Positions 33,698-44,070 of a stretch of DNA of 64,000 nucleotides are shown here, piece by piece. Source of the DNA: Hyphomicrobiales bacterium. Lineage in GTDB: Bacteria; Pseudomonadota; Alphaproteobacteria; Rhizobiales; Aestuariivirgaceae. The first letter of the stretch is position 1. Every line of letters begins with the position of its first letter. The translations under genes and the position numbers were made by a program. The stretch covers positions 1 through 64,000 of the forward strand of contig JACPNZ010000039.1 in NCBI GenBank assembly GCA_016185245.1, written 5' to 3'. The notes beneath the pieces were generated by a model. That model did not search any database. It had not been told where the DNA came from and worked only from the letters and a program-made list of their open reading frames with translations.

Positions 33698-35809
33698 TCA
33701 GCGCGCCAAGACCGCCAGCAGCAACAGCGCCACGATGTTGGTGATCTTGATCATCGGGTTGACCGCCGGGCCGGCGGTGTCCTTGTAGGGATCGCCGACG
33801 GTATCGCCGGTGACGCTGGCCTTGTGGGCCTCGGAGCCCTTGAAGTGCTTCTGGCCCTTGCTATCGACAAAGCCGTCCTCGAAGCTCTTCTTGGCGTTGT
33901 CCCAGGCGCCACCACCCGCCGTCATCGAGATCGCCACGAACAGGCCGGTGACGATCACCCCCATCAGCATCGCCCCCACCGCGGCGAAGGCTTGCGCCTG
34001 GCCGGCAATCGCCTTGATGACGATGTAGACGACGATCGGCGAGAGCACCGGCAGCAGCGATGGGATAATCATTTCCTTGATCGCCGCCTTGGTCAGAAGG
34101 TCGACGGCCCGGGCATAGTCGGGCTTCGAGGTGCCCGCCATGATGCCGGGGTTCTCCTTGAACTGGCGGCGCACCTCGATCACCACGGCTTGTGCCGCAC
34201 GACCCACGGCGGTCATCGACATGCCGCCGAAGAGATAGGGCAGCAGCCCGCCGAACAGCAGGCCCACCACCACATAGGGGCTCGACAGGTCAAAGCTCAC
34301 CGGCACATCGGCGAAGTAGGTCTTGAGGTCCTGGGTATAGGCGGCAAAGAGCACCAGCGCGCCGAGGCCCGCCGAACCGATGGCATAACCCTTGGTGACC
34401 GCCTTGGTGGTGTTGCCCACTGCATCGAGGGCATCGGTGTTGTGGCGCACTTCCTTGGGCAGGCCCGCCATTTCGGCGATGCCGCCGGCATTGTCGGTGA
34501 CCGGTCCGAAGGCATCGAGCGCCACGATCATGCCAGCCAGCGACAGCATGGTAGTCACCGCCACCGCCGTGCCGAACAGGCCGGCGAGCGAATAGGTGAC
34601 GATGATGCCGGCGATGATGACCAGGGCCGGCAGGGCGGTCGACTCCATCGACACGGCAAGGCCCTGGATCACATTGGTGCCGTGGCCGGTGATCGAGGCC
34701 TCGGCAATCGAGTTGACCGGGCGCTTGCCGGTGCCGGTATAATATTCGGTGATCCAGATGATCAGGCCGGTGATGGCGAGGCCGGTCGCCCCGCACCAGA
34801 AGAGCCGCATCGGGGTGAAGCCGCCGAGGTTGACCGACATGCCGCTAAATAGGGTGCCGCTGAATACCAGGCTCATCACGGGGAAAAGCGCCACGAGCGA
34901 CAGAATACCGGTGACGATGATGCCCTTGTAAAGGGCGCCCATGATGTTGTTGGAGGGGCCGAGCTTGACGAAAAAGGTGCCGATGATCGAGGTCACCACG
35001 CAGGCGCCGCCGATCGCCAGCGGCAGCACCATGCCGGCAAGCTTCAGCGCATCGGGCAGCACGATCGCCGCCAGCACCATGGTGGCAACGGTGGTCACCA
35101 CATAGGTCTCGAACAGGTCGGCCGCCATGCCGGCGCAGTCGCCGACATTGTCGCCGACATTATCGGCGATGGTTGCGGGGTTCCTCGGATCGTCCTCGGG
35201 GATTCCCGCTTCGACCTTGCCCACCATGTCGCCGCCGACGTCGGCACCCTTGGTGAAGATGCCGCCGCCCAAACGGGCGAAGATCGAAATGAGCGAGGCG
35301 CCGAAGGAGGTGGCGATGAGCGCGTCGATCACCGTGCGGTCGGTCGGCGCCAGGCCCAGCGAGCCGGTGAGGAAGCCGAAATAGAGGGTGACGCCAAGGA
35401 GGCCGAGGCCGGCGACGAGAAGGCCCGTCACCGCGCCTGCCTTGAAGGCGAGGTCGAGGCCGCCGGCCAGCGACTTGGTGGCGGCTTGGGCGACGCGCAC
35501 ATTGGCCCTCACCGAGACATTCATGCCGATGAAGCCCGCCGCCCCCGACAGGATGGCGCCGATGGCAAAGCCTACGGCCGAGTAGCGGCCGAGCAACCAA
35601 AAACCGATCGCGAAGATCACCACGCCGACGATGGCGATAGTGGTGTATTGGCGCTTCAAATAGGCCTGGGCGCCTTCGCGCACCGCGGCGGAAATTTCCT
35701 GCATCCGGGCCGAGCCGGCGTCGGCGGCCATCAGCCCGCGCGTCGTGACGATGCCGTAAACGATGGAGAGCGCGCCCGCGAGCACGATCAGCCAGAGCGT
35801 AGAGGTCAT
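33698..35809 (-). CDS. hppA: H+-translocating membrane pyrophosphatase
   Basis: The 703-aa integral membrane proton pump hydrolyses pyrophosphate. The substrate motif region [47 protein letters not shown] is intact, with about 16 membrane helices by eye. The cation-determining segment reads [22 protein letters not shown]; lysine in GNTTKA, rather than alanine, marks the K+-independent class. The C-terminus [13 protein letters not shown] is the part found copied at 28835-28919 and 32895-32954, so the 3' end seems to be an insertion target. Confidence 0.96.
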   Translation of the reverse strand: MTSTLWLIVLAGALSIVYGIVTTRGLMAADAGSARMQEISAAVREGAQAYLKRQYTTIAIVGVVIFAIGFWLLGRYSAVGFAIGAILSGAAGFIGMNVSVRANVRVAQAATKSLAGGLDLAFKAGAVTGLLVAGLGLLGVTLYFGFLTGSLGLAPTDRTVIDALIATSFGASLISIFARLGGGIFTKGADVGGDMVGKVEAGIPEDDPRNPATIADNVGDNVGDCAGMAADLFETYVVTTVATMVLAAIVLPDALKLAGMVLPLAIGGACVVTSIIGTFFVKLGPSNNIMGALYKGIIVTGILSLVALFPVMSLVFSGTLFSGMSVNLGGFTPMRLFWCGATGLAITGLIIWITEYYTGTGKRPVNSIAEASITGHGTNVIQGLAVSMESTALPALVIIAGIIVTYSLAGLFGTAVAVTTMLSLAGMIVALDAFGPVTDNAGGIAEMAGLPKEVRHNTDALDAVGNTTKAVTKGYAIGSAGLGALVLFAAYTQDLKTYFADVPVSFDLSSPYVVVGLLFGGLLPYLFGGMSMTAVGRAAQAVVIEVRRQFKENPGIMAGTSKPDYARAVDLLTKAAIKEMIIPSLLPVLSPIVVYIVIKAIAGQAQAFAAVGAMLMGVIVTGLFVAISMTAGGGAWDNAKKSFEDGFVDSKGQKHFKGSEAHKASVTGDTVGDPYKDTAGPAVNPMIKITNIVALLLLAVLAR
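33702..33761 (-). repeat. Native hppA 3' end, source of the copied repeat (copy 3)
   Basis: These 60 bases encode the last hppA residues and are the parent of the fragment at 32895-32954 (59/60 identical); the more diverged copy at 28835-28919 aligns to the adjacent 33718-33802. All three copies are in the same orientation, bracketing the ter operon and the toxin-antitoxin pair as direct repeats. Confidence 0.85.
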
Positions 35810-36191
35810 GTTAAACCCTTGAGTTCGTTATGTTTGCCCCGAAGCCCCTGGCGGAATCGACGATTGCCGCCCCCTGCCCCGGAAAGTGGCCCGGGGTATG
35901 CCAAATGCGGCGAACTTAGGCAAATGGTTTCCCCGGGGTCGCGGTCGGCGCCACGGTCATACTGTCGACTTTCAGATCATCTGACCGCAGCCCTGGGCCG
36001 ACTCCTCGACCGGGTGGCGCAGCTCCTCACCTTGGAAGGGGCGGCGGCGAAAGCCTGGCGCCGACGGACCGAACGACGTCAACCGAGGGTGAGTGCCGAC
36101 TTATTCAATATCATCGAATTAATTGCAATTTCTTAGAAAATCCAAGCTCTTCCAGTGAACCTTCGGCAAGACATTCCTGTCAGAATCGAAA
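35810..36191. other. Intergenic region between hppA and the TadG-like gene
   Basis: The region holds the divergent promoters for hppA (minus) and the VWA protein (plus). Its right third (about 36090-36190) is AT-rich. A short plus-strand frame (HLTAALGRLLDRVAQLLTLEGAAAKAWRRR) looks somewhat protein-like but has no start signal of its own. Nothing else is supported. Confidence 0.4.
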
Positions 36192-37601
36192 ATGTTTCGA
36201 CAATTTTCGCAATTGGAATGGATCGGCATGTCAGTCACTCTTGGGCGAGCATGGTTCGCCAATCGGTGCAGAATTGCCCGGCGCTTCGGGCGGGAGGAGC
36301 GCGGCAACATCACGATCCTGATGGGGATTGCCACCCTTGCCGTGGTGCTGGCGAGTGGCGTGGCCATCGATTATTCGCGGTTGATGGCGACCCAGACGGC
36401 GCTCGCCGCAGCGACCGATGCCGCCGCCCTGCAGGTTGCCAACGCCTCGACCACCGACACCAAATTGCTGAAGCGGCTTGCCCAGGAAATCGTCGATCGC
36501 AACTATTCGCCGGATCAGCACGGCGAACTCATCGACCTCAGCCTGACGGTTACGGCGGCAACAATCGACCTGCAGACCAAGGTCCGATTCAAAACCAGCT
36601 TCATGCGCCTCGCCGGCATCAATATGATCGACTTGCCCGTCAAGTCCCTGGTAACCAAGTCCGGCAACAACCTGGAAGTTTCCCTGGTGCTCGACACCAC
36701 CGGCTCGATGCGCGGCACCAAGCTCGCCGCCCTCAAATCCGCCGCCAAGGATTTCGTCGATGCCGTGGTGTGGAGCGACCAGAGCCAGTTCTATTCGAAA
36801 GTGGCGCTGGTGCCCTATTCCATGGGGGTCAATGTCGGCAGCCTGGCGGTCAGCGCCCGTGGCAATATCACAGCGGGAACCTGCACGTCGCCCGGCTGCG
36901 CCAGCTACCAGTTCCGCAACGCCAGCCGGCCCCCGGTCAATCCCACGTTCGCCATCAGCACCTGCGTCAGCGAGCGCATCGGCGCCGAGGCCTTCACCGA
37001 CGCCCCGCCCTCGACCGCGCCGGTCGGCCGCAATTATGCCAGCCCCAACAATCCTTGCCTGGCCAGCACGCTCCGGCCCCTCGACCGCGACAAGACGGCG
37101 ATCAAGGCGGCAATCGACAATCTCGTCGCCGAGGGCTCGACCGCCGGCCAGGTCGGCATCGCCTGGGGCTGGTATGTGCTGTCCAAGGATTTCGGCCTGT
37201 GGAGCGGCACCGGGCTGCCGGCGCGCTACGGCGCCGAGCATGTCAACAAGGTCGCCGTCATCATGACCGACGGCGAATTCAATACCAGCTACTGCAATGG
37301 CGTCGTCGCCCGTGACTCGATCAACCCCGGCAGCGGGAGCACCAACGACAAGATCAACTGCGACTCCACCAACGGATCGTCACCGAGCCAGGGCCTGGCA
37401 CTGTGCACCGAGATGAAGAAGAAGGGCATCACCATCTATACGATCGGCTTCGACGTCCAGGCCGATCCCACGGTGCAGCAATTGCTGACCAACTGCGCCA
37501 CCAGCGCGGGCCATGCCTATCTCGCCGCCACCACGCAGGAACTCAAAGACGCCTTCGCCTCGATCGGCAAACGCGTCACCTCGCTGCGCATCACAAAGTA
37601 G
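36192..37601 (+). CDS. TadG-like pilus-assembly protein with VWA domain
   Basis: The 469-aa protein has a basic N-terminus, the TadE/TadG signature EERGNITILMGIATLAVVLASGVAIDYSRLM forming one membrane helix, and a large extracytoplasmic VWA domain. The MIDAS motif is LDTTGSMRGTK, with VAVIMTDGEFNTSY as the second aspartate segment. Several cysteines are consistent with periplasmic disulfides. TadG proteins act in Flp/Tad pilus assembly, but no other tad gene is nearby, so it is an orphan. ATG 36228 (MSVTLGRAWF) is an alternative start. Confidence 0.82.
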   Translation: MFRQFSQLEWIGMSVTLGRAWFANRCRIARRFGREERGNITILMGIATLAVVLASGVAIDYSRLMATQTALAAATDAAALQVANASTTDTKLLKRLAQEIVDRNYSPDQHGELIDLSLTVTAATIDLQTKVRFKTSFMRLAGINMIDLPVKSLVTKSGNNLEVSLVLDTTGSMRGTKLAALKSAAKDFVDAVVWSDQSQFYSKVALVPYSMGVNVGSLAVSARGNITAGTCTSPGCASYQFRNASRPPVNPTFAISTCVSERIGAEAFTDAPPSTAPVGRNYASPNNPCLASTLRPLDRDKTAIKAAIDNLVAEGSTAGQVGIAWGWYVLSKDFGLWSGTGLPARYGAEHVNKVAVIMTDGEFNTSYCNGVVARDSINPGSGSTNDKINCDSTNGSSPSQGLALCTEMKKKGITIYTIGFDVQADPTVQQLLTNCATSAGHAYLAATTQELKDAFASIGKRVTSLRITK

Positions 37602-37614
37602 GGGTAAGACCGTC

Positions 37615-38379
37615 TCACTTCGTGCGGGCGGCGGCCCGGCCGGCCAGGAACGACAGAAACTCCCGCACCTCGTCGGGCGGCACCTCCTGGATCGATCCCG
37701 CCATCAGATCGCCCAGTTGAAAGGGCCCGTACTGCACCCTTACCAGGCGGTTCACCACGCAGCCGAAATGTTCCACGAGCTTGCGGATCTCGCGGTTCTT
37801 GCCTTCGGTCAGCAACACCCGATACCAGCTGTTACTGCGCCCGCCCTTGTCATACTCCTCGACGAATTCGGCGCCGCGGTAGCTCACCCCGTCGATGGTG
37901 ATACCCTGCGCCAGCGCCTCGATCTGCTCGGGCGACAGCCGCCCCCGCACCCGCACCCGATAGACCCGCGCCAGGGCCGTCTGCGGGCTCATCATCACCT
38001 GGGCCAGCGGCCCGTCGCTCGACAAAAGCAGCAGCCCTTCGCTGTTCACGTCAAGCCGGCCCACCGCCATCAGCCGCGGCATGGCGGGGGACCAGCGCGG
38101 CGGCTTCAGGGCATGGAGATCGAAGATCGTCAGGCGGCCCTTGTGGTCACGATTGGTGACCAGCACGTCGATCGGCTTGTTGAGCCGGAAGAGGCGGGGC
38201 AGCGGCCGGCTTTCGGGTGCCACGGGCCGGCCGTCGACGCTGACCCGATCGCCCTCCGCCACGGGGAGGGTGGCGCTGGCTAAGGCGCCGTTGACCTTCA
38301 CCCGGCCTTCGGCCACCAGGCGTTCGGCCTCGCGGCGGCTGCCCACTCCGGCCTTCTGCAAATAGACGTTGAGCCGCAT
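37615..38379 (-). CDS. RsuA/RluB/E/F-type rRNA pseudouridine synthase
   Basis: The 254-aa protein has an N-terminal S4 RNA-binding domain (MRLNVYLQKAGVGSRREAERLVAEGRVKVNG) and a pseudouridine synthase domain with the catalytic aspartate in AVGRLDVNSEGLLLLSSDG and the late motif GKNREIRKLVEHFG. It isomerises specific rRNA uridines; layout is closest to RluB, but the exact target site is not readable. ATG 38379 is the start; the ORF track fuses it with shadow sequence of the MFS gene upstream. Confidence 0.92.
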   Translation of the reverse strand: MRLNVYLQKAGVGSRREAERLVAEGRVKVNGALASATLPVAEGDRVSVDGRPVAPESRPLPRLFRLNKPIDVLVTNRDHKGRLTIFDLHALKPPRWSPAMPRLMAVGRLDVNSEGLLLLSSDGPLAQVMMSPQTALARVYRVRVRGRLSPEQIEALAQGITIDGVSYRGAEFVEEYDKGGRSNSWYRVLLTEGKNREIRKLVEHFGCVVNRLVRVQYGPFQLGDLMAGSIQEVPPDEVREFLSFLAGRAAARTK

Positions 38380-38387
38380 GTCGGGCG

Positions 38388-39587
38388 TCAGGCGAGGCTG
38401 CGGCGCTGGCGGCCGAACAGCCAGACGATCATTGCAAGCGCCACGGCGACCATCGGAAATACCGCGTAGTTGACGGCATTCCAGCCGAAGAGGGCGAGGA
38501 GCTTGCCGGCCCCGAGCGAGGTCAGCGCGGTTGTTCCGAAAACCAGGAAGTCGTTGAGGCCCTGGGCTTTGTTGCGCTCGCTGTCGGCGTAGGCGGTGGT
38601 GAGCAGACTGGTGCCGCCGATGAAGCCGAAATTCCAGCCGAGGCCGAGGAGGACGAGCCCCACGGCAAAGTTGGTGAAATGTATGCCTATCAGACCCGAT
38701 ACGGCGGCGCCGGTCAAAAGTACCATGCCGGCACCGGCCACGCGCTCGGCGCCGTAACGCGCAATCAGGCTGCCGGTGAAGAAACTCGGCACGAACATGG
38801 CGAGGGCATGCCACTGGATCACCCAGCTCGAATCGCGCACGCCGAAACCATGGCCGATCATCGCGACCGGCGTCGCCGTCATCACCAGCATCATGATGCC
38901 GTAGGACAGCATGGCGCTCGCCGCGGCCACGATGTAGCGTGGCTGGGTAGCGATTTCGACGAGCGGCCGGCCGGGATCGGCCGCCGTCCGCGGGCTCAAG
39001 GGAATGTCGACGGCGAGAAGGATGACCGACGCCACCAGCGCCAGCACGGTCATCGCCGCCCAGGTTCCGGCAAAGATCACGGGGGCGAACAGGTCGACGG
39101 TCGCCATGACCATCAGGGTTCCGAACAGGGCGGCGACGATGCCGCCGGTCATCACCCAGGAAATCGCCTTGGGGCGGAATCCGGGGCTCGCCAGATCGGC
39201 GGCGGCGAAGCGGTAGTAGGAGGACGAAGCCTGATAGACGCCAAGCAGGAAGGTCGCCAGCAGAAACAGGCCGAAGTTCCGCTGGAAGATGGCAAAGACG
39301 CCGATCAGGCCGCCCACCGCCCCGGCGAGCGCGCACAGCACGAAGCCGGGGCGGCGGCCGATGCGCTTCATCAAGAGCGAAATCGGGAAGGTCGTCAGCG
39401 CCGTGCCGATGATCATCATCGACATGGGGAGCGTCGCCCAGGACGGGTCCGAAGCGAGCGCACTGCCGATGAGGCCCGCCGTCACCACGTGCGCGGTCGC
39501 CGCCGCTCCGAACAGCGCCTGGGCGATCGCCAGGATCACCGCATTGCGCCTTGCCTTTACGTCGTTGAAGACCTCGACCGCGCTCAT
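38388..39587 (-). CDS. MFS transporter
   Basis: The 399-aa inner-membrane protein has 12 predicted helices. Visible is the loop 2-3 motif MKRIGRRPGF typical of the major facilitator superfamily, with its counterpart GSLIARYGAERVAGAG in the second half. The substrate is unknown. The start overlaps the nusB stop by 4 nt (ATGA), placing it downstream in the nrdR-rib-nusB transcription unit. Confidence 0.88.
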   Translation of the reverse strand: MSAVEVFNDVKARRNAVILAIAQALFGAAATAHVVTAGLIGSALASDPSWATLPMSMMIIGTALTTFPISLLMKRIGRRPGFVLCALAGAVGGLIGVFAIFQRNFGLFLLATFLLGVYQASSSYYRFAAADLASPGFRPKAISWVMTGGIVAALFGTLMVMATVDLFAPVIFAGTWAAMTVLALVASVILLAVDIPLSPRTAADPGRPLVEIATQPRYIVAAASAMLSYGIMMLVMTATPVAMIGHGFGVRDSSWVIQWHALAMFVPSFFTGSLIARYGAERVAGAGMVLLTGAAVSGLIGIHFTNFAVGLVLLGLGWNFGFIGGTSLLTTAYADSERNKAQGLNDFLVFGTTALTSLGAGKLLALFGWNAVNYAVFPMVAVALAMIVWLFGRQRRSLA

Positions 39588-40057
39588 GCGGCGAACTCCG
39601 CCGCACGGCGCGCCCGGGCCAGCCGGTCGAGCACGCCGTTGATGAATTTCTGTTCCGCGCCGTCGAAGAAGGCGGAAGCTACATCGACATATTCGCTGAC
39701 CGCCACCCGGGCCGGAACCCGCTCCAGGAACATCAGCTCGTAGGCTCCGGCCCTGAGGATCGCCCTGACCGTGGCATCGAGCCGGTGCAGCGGCCAGGCC
39801 TTGTCGAGGAGCGCGTCAAGGGCGGGATCGATCGCCGCCTGCTGGCGCACCGCCCCGTCCACCACCTCGCGCAGATGCTTGTAGTCGGCCTCGCCGCACT
39901 GGCCGTCGTCGAAATTCTCGCCCCGGGCGCGCGAGGAAAACTGGGCCAGCGTCTCGCCCACGTCGGTGCCGGCGATGTCCATCTGATAAAGCGCCTGAAC
40001 GGCACCTAGCCGTGCGGCGGTGCGTTCGACGGGCTTGCCTCGCTGTCTGCCGTTCAC
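39584..40057 (-). CDS. nusB: Transcription antitermination protein NusB
   Basis: The 157-aa all-helical RNA-binding protein of the antitermination complex contains [17 protein letters not shown] near the start and the C-terminal consensus [47 protein letters not shown]. The start is GTG 40057 ([13 protein letters not shown]), whose GTGA overlaps the ribH stop. The ORF-track frame extends farther upstream only as read-through of ribH sequence. Confidence 0.94.
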   Translation of the reverse strand: MNGRQRGKPVERTAARLGAVQALYQMDIAGTDVGETLAQFSSRARGENFDDGQCGEADYKHLREVVDGAVRQQAAIDPALDALLDKAWPLHRLDATVRAILRAGAYELMFLERVPARVAVSEYVDVASAFFDGAEQKFINGVLDRLARARRAAEFAA

Positions 40058-40530
40058 TTGGGCCTGGCTTTCGGGCTCATCATACGGGCGAAGCGGATCA
40101 TGGCAAGGGCGGCTTCGGCGGCAACGCCGCCCTTGTCCATCTCGGCCACCCGGGCGCGAGCCCAGGCCTGGGCCTCGGTCTCGCAAGTGAGGACGCCATT
40201 GCCGATGCACACGCCCTTCATGGTGAGATCCATCAGGCCGCGGGCGCTTTCTTTGGCGACGATATCATAGTGGATGGTTTCGCCGCGCAGCACGCAGCCG
40301 AGCGCCACGAAGCCGTCGTAGCGCTTGGACCGGGCGGCCATGGCAATGGCGCCGGGAAGTTCAAGGGCGCCTGGAACGGCGATGCGCTCCCACTTGGCGC
40401 CGGCCTTCTCGATTGCCGCAATGGCTCCCCTGGCCAGCTCATCGCAGATGTCGCCATAGAAGCGCGCCTCGAGGATCAGGAGCCGCGCCTTGGTCTTGGC
40501 GACGGTGGCGGATTTTTTCTCGACCTTCAT
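40054..40530 (-). CDS. ribH: 6,7-dimethyl-8-ribityllumazine synthase
   Basis: The 158-aa enzyme condenses ribityl-aminouracil with dihydroxybutanone phosphate in the penultimate step of riboflavin synthesis. Landmarks are [18 protein letters not shown], the [15 protein letters not shown] motif and the catalytic histidine in [22 protein letters not shown]. Start and stop overlap the neighbours ribE (ATGA) and nusB (GTGA), indicating tight translational coupling. Confidence 0.96.
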   Translation of the reverse strand: MKVEKKSATVAKTKARLLILEARFYGDICDELARGAIAAIEKAGAKWERIAVPGALELPGAIAMAARSKRYDGFVALGCVLRGETIHYDIVAKESARGLMDLTMKGVCIGNGVLTCETEAQAWARARVAEMDKGGVAAEAALAMIRFARMMSPKARPK

Positions 40531-41126
40531 GATGTTCCAAACTCGGCAAGGCGGGCCACATAGCGCGCCAGCATGTCGATTTCAACGTTGACCCGGCCAC
40601 CTGCCTTCGCCTCGCCCCAGGTGGTGACCGCCAGCGTGTGAGCAATGATGTTGACGCCGAATTCAATTCCCCCCACTTCGTTGACGGTGAGCGAGGTGCC
40701 GTCGAGCGCCACCGAACCCTTGGGGGCGATGAACTTGGCAATCTCCCGCGGCACCCGGAAGCGGAACCTTCGCGAGTCGCCCTCGGGCCGGATCGCAACA
40801 ATTTCGCCCACCCCGTCGACATGGCCCGACACCACATGGCCGCCGAGCTCGTCGCCCATCCGCAGGGCGCACTCAAGGTTGACGCGGCTCCCCGGCTGCC
40901 ACTCTCCCAGCGTGGTCTTCGACAGGGTCTCGGCCGAGGCCTCGACGAAGAAGCTCCCCGGCCCCTTGGCCACCACGGTCAGGCAACAGCCGGCGCAGGC
41001 GATCGAGGCGCCGATGGCGATGCCGCCGAGGTCGAGGCCGGTGGCGATCTCGATCCGCCGATCACCGCGCTGTTCGAGCGACCTGACCGTGCCGATGTCG
41101 GTAACAATGCCGGTGAACACTCCCAA
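40527..41126 (-). CDS. ribE: Riboflavin synthase alpha subunit
   Basis: The 199-aa enzyme has two homologous lumazine-binding barrels: [16 protein letters not shown]...[14 protein letters not shown] and [19 protein letters not shown]...[15 protein letters not shown]. It dismutates two lumazines to riboflavin and the pyrimidine precursor. The N-terminus is MGVFTGIV instead of the usual MFTGIV, so two extra residues are present. It overlaps ribH and follows ribD by 15 nt. Confidence 0.95.
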   Translation of the reverse strand: MGVFTGIVTDIGTVRSLEQRGDRRIEIATGLDLGGIAIGASIACAGCCLTVVAKGPGSFFVEASAETLSKTTLGEWQPGSRVNLECALRMGDELGGHVVSGHVDGVGEIVAIRPEGDSRRFRFRVPREIAKFIAPKGSVALDGTSLTVNEVGGIEFGVNIIAHTLAVTTWGEAKAGGRVNVEIDMLARYVARLAEFGTS

Positions 41127-41139
41127 ACTCCCGAAACAT

Positions 41140-41204
41140 CGTCATTCCGGCGAAAGCCGGAATCCATGGCTGTCATGGGCCCCGGCTTCCGCCGGGGTGA
41201 CGAA
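41140..41204. repeat. Palindromic repeat, family 2 (copy A), encoding the ribD tail
   Basis: CGTCATTCCGGCGAAAGCCGGAATCC is followed by CCCCGGCTTCCGCCGGGGTGACG, two hairpins with inverted CGTCA/TGACG ends. It lies across the 3' end of ribD, supplies its stop codon, and has further copies at 44425-44514 and 44849-44938. Confidence 0.85.
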
Positions 41205-42188
41205 TGAATTGGGCTTCTCATAGACGGTGAGGGTGTCGGCCCCAAGCCTTTCTTCCCGTTGCAGCATGAATGTCTGCAATGCCCCCTCGGGCAGGCCTTC
41301 CACCCCCTGGGGGCCCAGTTCCGTGGGCGAGCGGTAGAGGTGGATTTCGTCCACCAGTCCCGCCTGGAGGAAGGCCCGGGCGATCGCCGCCCCGCCCTCG
41401 ACCATTAGCCGGTTGATGCCCGCAACCCCCAGTTCGGCCACTGCCTCGGCGGGCGTGCCGCGCAGCAGCTTTGCTCCTCTCGCTGCCAGCCTCGAGCCCG
41501 CCGGAAGCTCCCGGTTGCGGCTCATGACAAAGGCCTTGGGCGAGCGGGCCTCGAGCCCCGGCAGGCGGCAGGTAAGCTCCGGATCGTCCACCACCACCGT
41601 TTCCATGCCGACCAGGATCGCGTCGCTCTGGGCCCGGGTCAGATGCACCCTCGCCCTCACCGCCTCGCCGGTGATGGGGGTTCTCTGGCCGGGCTCGCTT
41701 GCGATCTTGCCGTCGGCGGAAAGGGCAAGCTTCAGAATCACATAGGGGCGCTTCCTCACGATTCGAGTCAGGAAGCCGGCGAGGTCGCGCCGGGCTTCCG
41801 TTGCGCCATCAGCCAGTTCGACGGTGATCCCTGCCGCCCGCAGGATGGCAAGGCCGCGCCCGGCAACGCGCGGGTCTGGGTCTTCCACTGCCACCACGCA
41901 GCGGGCAATGCCGGCGGCAACCAAGGCTTCGGCGCAGGGCGGCGTACGACCATAGTGGGCGCAGGGTTCGAGCGTCACGAAGGCTGTCGCACCGCGGGCC
42001 GCCTCGCCTGCCATGGCAAGGGCCTCGGTCTCGGCATGGGGCCTTCCGCCGGCCTGCGTCCAGCCAACGGCGAGCAGCCTGTCATCCTTGACGATCACAC
42101 AGCCCACGGGGGGATTTTCAGCGGTGGTACCCAGCGCCCTCCGGCCGAGCCTCAGGGCCACATCCATCCAGCGGCTTGGCCCCCTCAA
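41142..42188 (-). CDS. ribD: Bifunctional riboflavin biosynthesis deaminase/reductase
   Basis: The 348-aa protein has an N-terminal pyrimidine deaminase with zinc motif RPHAETEAL and [18 protein letters not shown], and a C-terminal reductase ([31 protein letters not shown]). It performs the second and third steps of the GTP branch. The start is TTG 42188, overlapping the nrdR stop (TTGA); ATG 42167 is a possible alternative. The last roughly 21 residues ([21 protein letters not shown]) are encoded by an intergenic-type palindromic repeat, an unusual 3' extension. Confidence 0.93.
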   Translation of the reverse strand: MRGPSRWMDVALRLGRRALGTTAENPPVGCVIVKDDRLLAVGWTQAGGRPHAETEALAMAGEAARGATAFVTLEPCAHYGRTPPCAEALVAAGIARCVVAVEDPDPRVAGRGLAILRAAGITVELADGATEARRDLAGFLTRIVRKRPYVILKLALSADGKIASEPGQRTPITGEAVRARVHLTRAQSDAILVGMETVVVDDPELTCRLPGLEARSPKAFVMSRNRELPAGSRLAARGAKLLRGTPAEAVAELGVAGINRLMVEGGAAIARAFLQAGLVDEIHLYRSPTELGPQGVEGLPEGALQTFMLQREERLGADTLTVYEKPNSFVTPAEAGAHDSHGFRLSPE

Positions 42189-42664
42189 TCGCCTTCGCCC
42201 CGGCCTTCCCGGTCATCGCCCGAGAGTTCGCCCAGCAATTCCTCGAAATCCTTGGCCTCGCGGAAATTCTTGTAAACGCTGGCAAAGCGTACATAGGCCA
42301 CGTCGTCGAGCATCTTGAGGGCCTCCATCACCAGCTTGCCGATGGTCTCCGACTTGATCTCGTTCTCGCCCAGGCTTTCGAGCCGCCGGACAATGCCCGA
42401 CACCATGCGCTCGACCCGCTCCGGGTCCACGGGACGCTTCCTCAGGGCCACCTGGATCGAGCGCATCAGCTTGTCGCGGTCGAAGGGGACACGCCGGCCC
42501 GAGCGCTTCAAAACCATCAGCTCGCGCAGTTGCACCCGCTCGAAGGTGGTGAAACGACCGGAACAGTCGGGACAATAGCGCCGCCGCCGGATCGCCGTGC
42601 CATCCTCGGTCGGACGCGAGTCCTTGACCTGGGTCTCCTCGTTGGAACAAAACGGACAGCGCAA
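42185..42664 (-). CDS. nrdR: Transcriptional repressor NrdR
   Basis: The 159-aa repressor of ribonucleotide reductase genes has a zinc ribbon ([21 protein letters not shown]...RRYCPDC) and an ATP-cone domain ([30 protein letters not shown]). Length and motifs are fully typical. It lies between glyA and ribD in the conserved alphaproteobacterial order; its stop overlaps the ribD start. Confidence 0.96.
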   Translation of the reverse strand: MRCPFCSNEETQVKDSRPTEDGTAIRRRRYCPDCSGRFTTFERVQLRELMVLKRSGRRVPFDRDKLMRSIQVALRKRPVDPERVERMVSGIVRRLESLGENEIKSETIGKLVMEALKMLDDVAYVRFASVYKNFREAKDFEELLGELSGDDREGRGEGD

Positions 42665-42682
42665 TAGGGTATCTCCCTCTTC

Positions 42683-42762
42683 TCTCCATCACCGGCCTTG
42701 AGCCGGTGATCCAGCCCGGCCTGGGAACAGTGGATGGCCGGGTCAAGCCCGGCCATGGAGAG
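42683..42762. repeat. Palindromic intergenic repeat, family 1 (copy 2)
   Basis: TCTCCATCACCGGCCTTGAGCCGGTGAT and CAGTGGATGGCCGGGTCAAGCCCGGCCATGGAGA form two hairpins with the same TCTCCAT/ATGGAGA ends and CAGTGGAT/ATCCAG linkers as the copy at 17773-17838. It fills the 101-nt gap between glyA and nrdR and could attenuate or process the transcript. Confidence 0.75.
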
Positions 42763-42765
42763 ACA

Positions 42766-44070
42766 TCAATAAATCGGGAAGCGCGCGGTCAGTGCCTTGA
42801 CGCGCGACCTCACCGACGCCTCGACCTTACCATTGCCCGCTTCGCCGTTCTTCGCAAGGCCGTCGAGGACTTCGGTAATGAGACTGCCGACCAGCCGGAA
42901 TTCCTCGGTGCCAAAGCCCCGCGTCGTCCCAGCGGGGGTGCCGAGCCTGATCCCCGAGGTGATGGTGAAGGGTGCGGGATCGAAGGGAATGCCGTTCTTG
43001 TTGCAGGTGATCCACGCCCGGCCCAAAGCCTGCTCGGCGGCCTTGCCGGTCACTCCCTTCTTGCGCAGGTCGACCAGCATCAGATGGGTATCGGTGCCGC
43101 CGGAGACGAGGTCGCAGCCGCCCTTGATCATGCTGTCGGCGAGAACCTTGGCATTGGCTGCCACGGCCTTGGCGTATTTCCTGAAGGCGGGCTTCAGCGC
43201 CTCGCCGAAGGCCACCGCCTTGGCCGCTATCACATGCTCCAGCGGCCCGCCCTGCAGACCCGGGAACACGGCCGAGTTGATCTTCTTGCCGATCGCCTCG
43301 TCGTTGGAGAGGATCATGCCGCCGCGCGGACCCCTGAGCGTCTTGTGGGTGGTGGTGGTCACGACGTGGGCGTGCGGCAGCGGCGAGGGATGCACACCTC
43401 CCGCTACCAGCCCGGCGATATGGGCCATGTCGACCATCAGGAAGGCGCCCACCGAATCGGCAATCTCGCGGAAGCGCTTGAAATCGAGGGTGCGGGGATA
43501 GGCCGAGCCGCCGGCGATGATCAGCTTGGGCTTGATGTCCAGGGCGTGGCTCGCCAGGAGATCATAGTCGATCAGGTGATTGTCCTCGCGCACCTTGTAG
43601 GGCGAGACCTTGAACCACTTGCCCGACTGGTTGACCGGCGAGCCATGGGTCAGATGGCCGCCGCAGGCGAGGTCGAGGCCCAGATAGGTATCGCCCGGCT
43701 GCAGGAGGGCAAAGAACACCGCTTGGTTGGCCTGGGCGCCGGAATGGGGCTGGACATTGGCGAAGGCGCAGCCGAACAGCTTCTTGGCCCGCTCGATCGC
43801 CAGGTTTTCGGCGACGTCGACATACTGGCAGCCGCCATAATAGCGCCGGCCCGGATAGCCTTCGGCATATTTGTTGGTCATGATCGACCCTTGCGCCTCA
43901 AGGACAGCGCGCGAGACGATGTTCTCCGAGGCGATGAGCTCGATCTCGTGGCTCTGGCGGCCCAGCTCGGCGGTAATCGCCCGGGCGATCTTGGCATCCA
44001 CCTTGGCCAGCTTCTCCCGGAAGAAGCCCGGAAACAACTTCTTCGCCTTCTTCTGAGCCTTCTTCGCCAT
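42766..44070 (-). CDS. glyA: Serine hydroxymethyltransferase
   Basis: The 434-aa PLP enzyme interconverts serine and glycine with tetrahydrofolate. Landmarks are [57 protein letters not shown] and the Schiff-base lysine in [18 protein letters not shown]. The N-terminal lysine-rich stretch [15 protein letters not shown] is slightly longer than usual. It heads the glyA-nrdR-rib-nusB cluster. Confidence 0.96.
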   Translation of the reverse strand: MAKKAQKKAKKLFPGFFREKLAKVDAKIARAITAELGRQSHEIELIASENIVSRAVLEAQGSIMTNKYAEGYPGRRYYGGCQYVDVAENLAIERAKKLFGCAFANVQPHSGAQANQAVFFALLQPGDTYLGLDLACGGHLTHGSPVNQSGKWFKVSPYKVREDNHLIDYDLLASHALDIKPKLIIAGGSAYPRTLDFKRFREIADSVGAFLMVDMAHIAGLVAGGVHPSPLPHAHVVTTTTHKTLRGPRGGMILSNDEAIGKKINSAVFPGLQGGPLEHVIAAKAVAFGEALKPAFRKYAKAVAANAKVLADSMIKGGCDLVSGGTDTHLMLVDLRKKGVTGKAAEQALGRAWITCNKNGIPFDPAPFTITSGIRLGTPAGTTRGFGTEEFRLVGSLITEVLDGLAKNGEAGNGKVEASVRSRVKALTARFPIY

